Shown here: piece after piece, positions 53,918-64,000 of the stretch | Position numbering within the stretch: position 1 is the stretch's first letter | How the letters are laid out: each line of letters begins with the position of its first letter | Assembly (NCBI RefSeq): GCF_000023225.1 | Contig: NC_013173.1 | Coordinates: 3,102,501-3,166,500, forward strand | DNA from: Desulfomicrobium baculatum DSM 4028 | GTDB lineage: Bacteria; Desulfobacterota; Desulfovibrionia; Desulfovibrionales; Desulfomicrobiaceae | Length of the DNA: 64,000 bases | Direction of reading: 5' to 3' | Notes under the pieces: model-generated | Told to the model about the DNA's origin: nothing | Databases searched by the model: none | The model's input: the letters and a program-made list of their open reading frames with translations, nothing else | Translations under genes and position numbers: made by a program

Positions 53918-56900
53918 TTATTGTCCCATGAAAAACGGATCTTTCTCCAGATCTTCCAGGAACTTATCAGGGCTTTCCGGCTGATCCGGGACCACAATGT
54001 CATTTTCAATATACGATCTGAAACCCGTTCCGGCATTAACCAATCTGCCGACAATAACATTTTCCTTGAGTCCGTAGAGATAATCTTTTTTACCGATCAG
54101 CGCGGCTTCGGTCAGCACCTTCGTCGTCTCCTGGAAGGACGCCGCGGAGATGAACGATTCCGTGGACAAGGAAGCCTGCGTAATTCCGAGCACCAGCGGT
54201 TCTGCAACAGCAGGCTGCATGCCCGTGCCTACGCACTTGGCATTGATCTTGGCGAACTTGGCCTTGTCGACCTGTTCGCCCATAAGCAGTCCGGTCTCAC
54301 CCGGATCGATGACCAGCAACTTCTTGAGCATCTGGCGGACGATGATCTCGATGTGCTTGTCATTGATGTAAACACCCTGGAAACGGTACACGTCCTGCAC
54401 ACCCTCGACCAGGTAGAAGGCCAGGAATTTTTCACCCTTGACCTTGAGCAGGTCATGAAGATCCGGCGTGCCCTCGGTCAGGAGCTCGCCGCTCTCCACG
54501 AAGTCACCCTCGCCGACGCTGATATGCTTTCCTTTGGGAATCAGGTAGACGCGGGCATCTCCGACTTCAGGCTCCACAATCAGTTTGCGCTTGCCTTTTG
54601 AATCGGGACCAAAGCTCACGATGCCGTCGATTTCGGACAGAATCGCCTGGTCCTTGGGCTTGCGCACTTCGAAGAGTTCGGCAACACGCGGCAAACCGCC
54701 GACGATGTCCTTGGTCTTCATGGTTTCGCGAGGCTTACGTGCGATAATGTCGCCCGGCTGGACCACGTCACCGTCGTTGACCATGACGATGGCGCCGACC
54801 GGCAGGGCATAGGACGTCTGGGTCCCTGTGTCCGGCTTCGTCTTGCAGACGCCGTTCTCGTCACAAATGGAGATTCCGGGACGGAAGCTCGAAGATCTGA
54901 ATTCAATAACCGTCAGAGTCGACTTGCCCGTGGCCTCGTCTATGCGCTCCTGGGCGGTGCGGCCTTCAATGATGTCCGTGAAATGGACCACGCCCTCGAC
55001 ATCCGTGACGAAGGGCTCGTTGAAGGGATCCCATTCCGCAAGACGATCACCTTTTTTGACCTCGGCGCCGTTTTCAAAATACAGCTTGGCTCCGGAAGGC
55101 AACGCGTATTTCTCGCGTTCCACGCCTTGGTCATCGACGATGCGCAGCTGGCCGCTCTTGCCGAGAACCATACGCTCTCCACGGTTATTGGTAACCGTGC
55201 GCACGCGGGAAAGCACGATCCGGCCCTTGTTTAGAGCCTCATACCTGCTCTGCTCGATTTCCTTGGAAGCGGTGCCACCGATGTGGAACGTTCTCATGGT
55301 CAGCTGCGTTCCAGGCTCGCCGATGGACTGGGCGGCGATAATGCCCACAGCCTCACCGACGTTGACCAGATGGCCTCGCGCCAGGTCGCGACCATAACAC
55401 AGGGCGCATACGCCGTGCTTGGCCTTGCAGGTCAGCGCGGAGCGAATGGTGATGGTCGAGATGTTGCGTCGCTCGATCTGGGCGACAAGTTCCTCGTTGA
55501 TCATGGCATTGGCGGGGATGAAAACCTCGCCGGTTTCCGGATCAAGGATATCGTACATGGCTGTTCGGCCAAGAACGCGCTCACTCAGACGCACGGTGAT
55601 TTCACCGCTCTTGGTGACGTGGGTCAGCTCGATGCCGTCTACCGTCTTGCAATCATGCTCGCTGACAATGACGTCCTGCACAACGTCGACCAGGCGGCGT
55701 GTCAGGTAGCCCGAGTTCGCGGTTTTAAGCGCGGTATCGGCCAGACCTTTACGAGCACCGTGTGTGGACGTGAAGTACTGCAGAATGGTCAACCCTTCAC
55801 GGAATGAAGAGGTGATGGGCGTCTCGATGATTTCACCGGAAGGCTTGGCCATCAGACCACGCATGCCTGCCAACTGGCGCATCTGATCCTGGTTGCCTCG
55901 CGCACCGGAGTTGGCCATCATGAAGACCGAGTTAAAGCTGTTGCAGCGCTCTTCCTTGAGCTTGGAAACTTCCCAGCGAAGCGCATGCTTCACGTGCGGG
56001 GAATCATCCTGCTTTGGGTTGGGCACGGTGTCGTACTTCAGCTCCAGCATCATGGCGTCGGCCACGTCATTGGTTGCCTTGGTCCAGACGTCAACGACCT
56101 TGTTATATTTTTCCGTACGGGTGATGATACCTTCGCGGTACTGCTGCTCGATATCCGAAACCTCGGTGTGGGAGCGATCCAGAATGCCGGACTTGGCCGG
56201 CGGGATGGTCAGATCCTTCACGCCGACGGTGATCCCGGCCTGCGTCGAGTACTCGAATCCCAAATCCTTCAGCTTGTCGCACAGAATGACCGTGGCCTTG
56301 GTACCGGCCAAGCGGTAGGCTTCGCCCACCAGACGTCCGATAACCTTCTTGCTCATCTCGCGGTTATAGACCTCGAAAGGAACTTCCGTCGGCACGATCT
56401 CGCGGATGATGATCCTGCCGGGAGTGGTGGCGACTAGTTCCCCGTCGATGCGGACCTTGATCCGCGCGTGGAGTTCCACGTGACCCGAGTCAAAGGCGCA
56501 AATGACCTCATCGGGGTCGGAAAAGATCATGCCTTCGCCGCGCTCGAAAGGACGCTCCACGGTCAGGAAGTACAGGCCAAGAACAATATCCTGCGAAGGC
56601 ACGATGATCGGAGAGCCGTTAGCCGGGGACAGAATGTTGTTCGTGGACATCATGAGCACGCGGCATTCAATCTGAGCCTCCACCGAAAGAGGCACGTGCA
56701 CGGCCATCTGGTCACCGTCAAAGTCGGCGTTGAAAGCAGTACATACCAGGGGATGCAGCCGTATCGCCTTTCCTTCGACCAAAATGGGTTCAAAAGCCTG
56801 GATGCCCAGACGATGCAGCGTCGGCGCGCGGTTCAGCAGGATGGGGTACTCGCGCACAACTTCTTCGAGAATATCCCAAACAGCGATTTCTTCACGCTCG

Positions 56901-58120
56901 ACCATCTTCTTCGCGCTCTTGATGGTGCTGGCATAACCCCGCTCCTCAAGCTTGGAATAGATGAAGGGCTTGAACAGTTCGAGCGCCATCTTCTTGGGCA
57001 GGCCGCACTGATGCAATTTCAGATACGGACCGACCACGATTACGGAACGGCCGGAATAGTCGACACGCTTGCCGAGAAGGTTCTGACGGAAGCGGCCCTG
57101 CTTGCCCTTGATCATGTCGTACAAGGATTTGAGCGGACGGCCGTTGGTGCCGGTTATGGCACGACCACGCCGGCCGTTGTCGAAGAGGGCGTCCACGGAC
57201 TCCTGCAACATGCGCTTTTCATTGCGGATGATGATGTCCGGAGCGCCAAGCTCCAAGAGCCGCTTCAAACGATTGTTGCGATTGATGACCCGGCGATAGA
57301 GGTCGTTCAGGTCGGACGTGGCGAACCGGCCGCCGTCGAGAGGAACCAGGGGACGCAGCTCGGGCGGGATGATCGGGATCACGTCCATGACCATCCACTC
57401 GGGCTTGTTCCCGGATTCCAGGAAAGCCTCGACGATTTTCAGGCGCTTGGCCAACTTCTTTTTCTTGGTCTGGGAACGGGTGGATTGGGACTCTTCGCGC
57501 AGTTCCACCCGCAGACTCGCCAAATCAATCTCCTGCAACAGGATCTTGATAGATTCGGCGCCCATGCCCACCGTTATGGCGTTGTCGTCATAGTGATCAA
57601 GAATTTGAAAATACTGTTCCTCTGAAATGACCTGCTTCTTGAGCAAGGTCGTCTCGCCTGGATCCAGTATGATATATGAATCAAAGTAAAGCACCTTTTC
57701 CAGATCGGCCATGGTCATATCGAGCAAGGTACCGATCTTGGAGGGCAAGGATTTCAGGAACCAGATATGAGCAACGGGGGCGGCAAGTTCAATATGCCCC
57801 ATTCTCTCGCGTCTGACCTTGGATGCGATTACTTCAACACCGCACTTTTCGCAGACAATGCCGCGATGCTTCATGCGCTTGTATTTTCCGCAGTTGCACT
57901 CGTAATCCTTGACCGGGCCAAAAATCTTGGCGCAGAAAAGGCCGTCCCGTTCCGGCTTGAATGTGCGATAGTTAATCGTTTCGGGTTTTTTTACTTCACC
58001 GAAAGACCATTCGCGAATCTTCTCCGGAGAAGCGACGTTGATTCCGATCGCTTTGAGATTCTGGCTATTGAAAGAGCTGGATGCACTGCCCCGTTGTGTA
58101 AAAAGATCATCAAGACTCAT
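53918..58120 (-). CDS. rpoC: DNA-directed RNA polymerase beta' subunit
   Basis: 1400 residues. The zinc-binding N-terminal region has [23 protein letters not shown]; the catalytic Mg site is [12 protein letters not shown]; the second zinc site ([19 protein letters not shown]) and trigger loop ([21 protein letters not shown]) are present. It pairs with rpoB, 57 bases upstream. Confidence 0.97.
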   Translation of the reverse strand: MSLDDLFTQRGSASSSFNSQNLKAIGINVASPEKIREWSFGEVKKPETINYRTFKPERDGLFCAKIFGPVKDYECNCGKYKRMKHRGIVCEKCGVEVIASKVRRERMGHIELAAPVAHIWFLKSLPSKIGTLLDMTMADLEKVLYFDSYIILDPGETTLLKKQVISEEQYFQILDHYDDNAITVGMGAESIKILLQEIDLASLRVELREESQSTRSQTKKKKLAKRLKIVEAFLESGNKPEWMVMDVIPIIPPELRPLVPLDGGRFATSDLNDLYRRVINRNNRLKRLLELGAPDIIIRNEKRMLQESVDALFDNGRRGRAITGTNGRPLKSLYDMIKGKQGRFRQNLLGKRVDYSGRSVIVVGPYLKLHQCGLPKKMALELFKPFIYSKLEERGYASTIKSAKKMVEREEIAVWDILEEVVREYPILLNRAPTLHRLGIQAFEPILVEGKAIRLHPLVCTAFNADFDGDQMAVHVPLSVEAQIECRVLMMSTNNILSPANGSPIIVPSQDIVLGLYFLTVERPFERGEGMIFSDPDEVICAFDSGHVELHARIKVRIDGELVATTPGRIIIREIVPTEVPFEVYNREMSKKVIGRLVGEAYRLAGTKATVILCDKLKDLGFEYSTQAGITVGVKDLTIPPAKSGILDRSHTEVSDIEQQYREGIITRTEKYNKVVDVWTKATNDVADAMMLELKYDTVPNPKQDDSPHVKHALRWEVSKLKEERCNSFNSVFMMANSGARGNQDQMRQLAGMRGLMAKPSGEIIETPITSSFREGLTILQYFTSTHGARKGLADTALKTANSGYLTRRLVDVVQDVIVSEHDCKTVDGIELTHVTKSGEITVRLSERVLGRTAMYDILDPETGEVFIPANAMINEELVAQIERRNISTITIRSALTCKAKHGVCALCYGRDLARGHLVNVGEAVGIIAAQSIGEPGTQLTMRTFHIGGTASKEIEQSRYEALNKGRIVLSRVRTVTNNRGERMVLGKSGQLRIVDDQGVEREKYALPSGAKLYFENGAEVKKGDRLAEWDPFNEPFVTDVEGVVHFTDIIEGRTAQERIDEATGKSTLTVIEFRSSSFRPGISICDENGVCKTKPDTGTQTSYALPVGAIVMVNDGDVVQPGDIIARKPRETMKTKDIVGGLPRVAELFEVRKPKDQAILSEIDGIVSFGPDSKGKRKLIVEPEVGDARVYLIPKGKHISVGEGDFVESGELLTEGTPDLHDLLKVKGEKFLAFYLVEGVQDVYRFQGVYINDKHIEIIVRQMLKKLLVIDPGETGLLMGEQVDKAKFAKINAKCVGTGMQPAVAEPLVLGITQASLSTESFISAASFQETTKVLTEAALIGKKDYLYGLKENVIVGRLVNAGTGFRSYIENDIVVPDQPESPDKFLEDLEKDPFFMGQ

Positions 58121-58177
58121 CGTGTATTCCTCTTGCTTTGGTCGAATTGCAATGCTGTGGCCGGTTTTGCCGAGGGA

Positions 58178-62269
<4,092 letters not shown>

Positions 62270-62390
62270 CGTTTCCCCTCAGGAAATGGGATGTTGCTGG
62301 GCAGGCAAAGCGTTCTGGGACCAAAGGGAGAGTAGCTATGGTGAAGTATCACTCAGTCGCATATGCTGACGCTTAAGGCGTGGTGTTACA

Positions 62391-62440
62391 CAAAAAGGCG
62401 TAAAGAGTGTAAGAGGTTTTTTTCCCCTTACACTCTTTAC
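62391..62440 (-). terminator. Attenuator or partial terminator between rplL and rpoB
   Basis: A perfect 14-pair stem (GTAAAGAGTGTAAG/CTTACACTCTTTAC, 62400-62440) around a 13-base loop is followed on the minus strand by GCC and five T residues. In E. coli a leaky terminator at this very place sets the ratio of ribosomal protein to polymerase transcripts; the same role is inferred here. Confidence 0.7.
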
Positions 62441-62465
62441 AAAAAGTCAAACAGAAAGCAAAAAA

Positions 62466-62849
62466 CTACTTAATTTCAACCTTTGCACCAGCTTCTTCAA
62501 GCTGCTTCTTGGCGTCGTTGGCGGCATCCTTGGCAGCGGCTTCCAGGATCACGGAAGGAGTCTCGTCGACCTTGGCCTTGGCTTCTTTCAGGCCCAGGCT
62601 GGTCAGAGCGCGCACAACCTTGATGACGCCGATCTTGTTGGCGCCGGCTTCAGTCAGGACGACGTCGAATTCGGTCTTCTCTTCTTCAGCTTCCGCTGCG
62701 GCGACAGGAGCGGCGGCGGCAAAAGCGGCTACGGGAGCAGCGGCGGATACGCCGAACTTCTCTTCCAACTCCTTGATGAAGACGGAGAGTTCCAACACAG
62801 TCATGTTAGCGATGAATTCGACAACCTGTTCTTTGGTGATATCAGACAT
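62466..62849 (-). CDS. rplL: 50S ribosomal protein L7/L12
   Basis: 127 residues: N-terminal dimerisation domain, an Ala-rich flexible hinge (about 36-52) and the C-terminal domain [31 protein letters not shown] that recruits translation factors. It follows rplJ after 27 bases. Confidence 0.97.
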   Translation of the reverse strand: MSDITKEQVVEFIANMTVLELSVFIKELEEKFGVSAAAPVAAFAAAAPVAAAEAEEEKTEFDVVLTEAGANKIGVIKVVRALTSLGLKEAKAKVDETPSVILEAAAKDAANDAKKQLEEAGAKVEIK

Positions 62850-62876
62850 TTTATCCTCCTAAATATTAGCTTTGGC

Positions 62877-63395
62877 TCAAACTTCTTTTTTGTCTTTGAG
62901 CGCGGTCAGTACGTTGACCATGCCTCTAACAACATTGGCAAAGAGAGAAACGAAATTCTGCGGTACCGCGTTCATGGTGCCCAGAAGAGATCCGAGCAAC
63001 TGTTCGCGGCCGGGAAGTTCGGAGAGCGCCTTGATGGACGCCTCTTCAAGAAACTTGCCTTCCAGACTTGCGTAACGCACGGAAAACTTATCGTTCTTCT
63101 TTGCAAACTCAACCAGGACCTTTGCAGCGACGACAGGGTCGTCATAACCGAAAGCCACGGCACAGTTGTACTTCAAATGTTCATTGAGTACTACGTGTGG
63201 TCCTTCCATGAAAGCTTTCCGTGCCAGAGTATTCTTCACGACCTGATAGTCGCACCCCGCTTCATGCAATTTTGCACGCAAGGGAGTAAGCTCTGCCACT
63301 TTGAGCCCATGGAAATCCGTGACAATGGCGATGCTCGCCTTGTCAGCCCTCTCCTTCAGGCCATCGATGATTTTTGCTTTTTCTGCCCTATTCAC
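62877..63395 (-). CDS. rplJ: 50S ribosomal protein L10
   Basis: 172 residues beginning MNRAEKAKIIDGLKERA. Two GTG codons stand in tandem (63398 and 63395); the second is six bases from AGAGG and fits the family N-terminus. L10 anchors L7/L12 dimers in the stalk. An L10 leader structure precedes it, so autoregulation by L10-L12 is likely. Confidence 0.95.
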   Translation of the reverse strand: MNRAEKAKIIDGLKERADKASIAIVTDFHGLKVAELTPLRAKLHEAGCDYQVVKNTLARKAFMEGPHVVLNEHLKYNCAVAFGYDDPVVAAKVLVEFAKKNDKFSVRYASLEGKFLEEASIKALSELPGREQLLGSLLGTMNAVPQNFVSLFANVVRGMVNVLTALKDKKEV

Positions 63396-63411
63396 CACAT
63401 ACCTCTCTATA

Positions 63412-63480
63412 GCTAGGCAGACTGAGCCAAAGCAGTCTCAGCAGGATATTAAGGAAGATCCACCTGCATTCTCTGACTCA
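63412..63480 (-). promoter_or_regulatory. L10 leader (autoregulatory mRNA element)
   Basis: In the gap before rplJ, the minus strand reads GAATGCAGGTGG, then CTTAATATCCTGCTGAGAC, with GCAGG (63467-63463) pairing with CCTGC (63445-63441). This matches the kink-turn element bound by L10-(L12) in many bacteria. A second hairpin, AGACTG/CAGTCT, follows nearer the start codon. Confidence 0.75.
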
Positions 63481-63497
63481 TCTACTTGTTTTGAAAC

Positions 63498-64000
63498 TTA
63501 TTCGCCCGCTTTGCGCAGGGAAGCAGCGTCAACCTTGACGCCCGGTCCCATGGTGGAGGACAGGGACACTGCCTTCACATACGTACCCTTGGCGGTGGAG
63601 GGTTTGAGCTTGATCAGTGCATCGACTACCGTGCGCAGGTTGCCGAGCAGCTTCTCGGAGCCGAAGGATACCTTGCCGATGGGGGCATGGATAACGCCGG
63701 CCTTGTCCACACGGAACTCCACCTTGCCCGCGAGCAGTTCCTGAATGGCTTTCTCCAGCTCGACGGTGACCGTACCGGTCTTGGCATTGGGCATGAGTCC
63801 ACGGGGGCCGAGGATCTTGCCGATTTTGCCGACGTGTCCCATCATATCGGGAGTGGCTACGGCATTGTCGAAATCGAGCCAGCCGCCCTTGATCTTCTCG
63901 ACCAGCTCATCGCCGCCAGCCGCAATGGCACCGGCGCTCAGAGCCTTTTCCTCGTTTTCACCCTTGCAGAAGGCGACCACGCGGACAGTCTTGCCCAAGC
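63498..64000 (-). CDS. rplA: 50S ribosomal protein L1, C-terminal part (gene leaves window)
   Basis: About 166 residues are visible; the 5' part lies beyond the window, as L1 is about 235 residues and the frame stays open to the edge ([13 protein letters not shown]). A TTG at the edge is internal, not a start. The L1 core [14 protein letters not shown] and the final domain are intact. L1 forms the mobile stalk and in E. coli represses its own operon. Confidence 0.96.
   Translation of the reverse strand, partial: LGKTVRVVAFCKGENEEKALSAGAIAAGGDELVEKIKGGWLDFDNAVATPDMMGHVGKIGKILGPRGLMPNAKTGTVTVELEKAIQELLAGKVEFRVDKAGVIHAPIGKVSFGSEKLLGNLRTVVDALIKLKPSTAKGTYVKAVSLSSTMGPGVKVDAASLRKAGE

Overview
The window looks like chromosome from a deltaproteobacterial anaerobe, most likely a sulfate reducer of the Desulfovibrionales (Desulfomicrobium-like). 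This is an inference from four-subunit 2-oxoacid:ferredoxin oxidoreductase genes, a selenocysteine-using selD, a zinc-type S14, and the joined rpoBC-str-S10-spc-alpha order. No database search was possible. There are no rRNA or tRNA genes, no CRISPR array, and no transposase or integrase.

Layout. 1-1.9 kb (+): end of a sensor kinase and its sigma-54 response regulator. 2.0-6.4 kb (-): two tandem copies of an nhaD-uspA pair (Na+/H+ antiporter plus universal stress protein). A 493-bp gene-free stretch lies between the copies and carries a terminator-like attenuator candidate upstream of the downstream nhaD. 6.4-16.6 kb: bioA (-), then queA, the ferredoxin oxidoreductase operon (delta-alpha-beta-gamma), aroE-tag, an iron alcohol dehydrogenase and a GAF/PAS histidine kinase (all +). 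16.6-19.1 kb: a LysM lytic transglycosylase (-) and a TrmH-type RNA methyltransferase (+). 19.1-26.6 kb (-): era-yggS-motA-motB-motB2-fliL-fliM-fliN-fliO-fliP-fliQ, linking the flagellar stator, switch and export genes. 26.7-32.2 kb: topA (+), a DUF2156 protein (-), recJ and a small lipoprotein (+).

32.2-35.7 kb (-): a three-gene operon of a LysR regulator, selD and a 2Fe-2S/ASKHA protein, joined by overlapping stop and start codons. selD begins 54 nt upstream of the first obvious open stretch and reads through an in-frame UGA at the catalytic Cys/Sec position, followed by a bacterial SECIS-like hairpin. SelD here is therefore very probably itself a selenoprotein.

35.7-64.0 kb (-): the main transcription/translation cluster. 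In transcription order it is rplA(partial)-rplJ-rplL-rpoB-rpoC-rpsL-rpsG-fusA-tuf-rpsJ-rplC-rplD-rplW-rplB-rpsS-rplV-rpsC-rplP-rpmC-rpsQ-rplN-rplX-rplE-rpsN-rpsH-rplF-rplR-rpsE-rpmD-rplO-secY-map-rpmJ-rpsM-rpsK-rpsD-rpoA-rplQ, closed by a strong terminator. rpmD and rpmJ were found by direct reading. An L10 leader, an rplL-rpoB attenuator and an rpoC-rpsL hairpin are candidate control points.

Several starts were moved from the longest reading frame to a site with a good ribosome binding site: queA, the ferredoxin, the alpha subunit, nhaD2, the MltD-like protein (TTG), the RNA methyltransferase, secY (GTG), rpsN (TTG), rpsL, rpsQ, rplJ, the LysR gene and selD (GTG).
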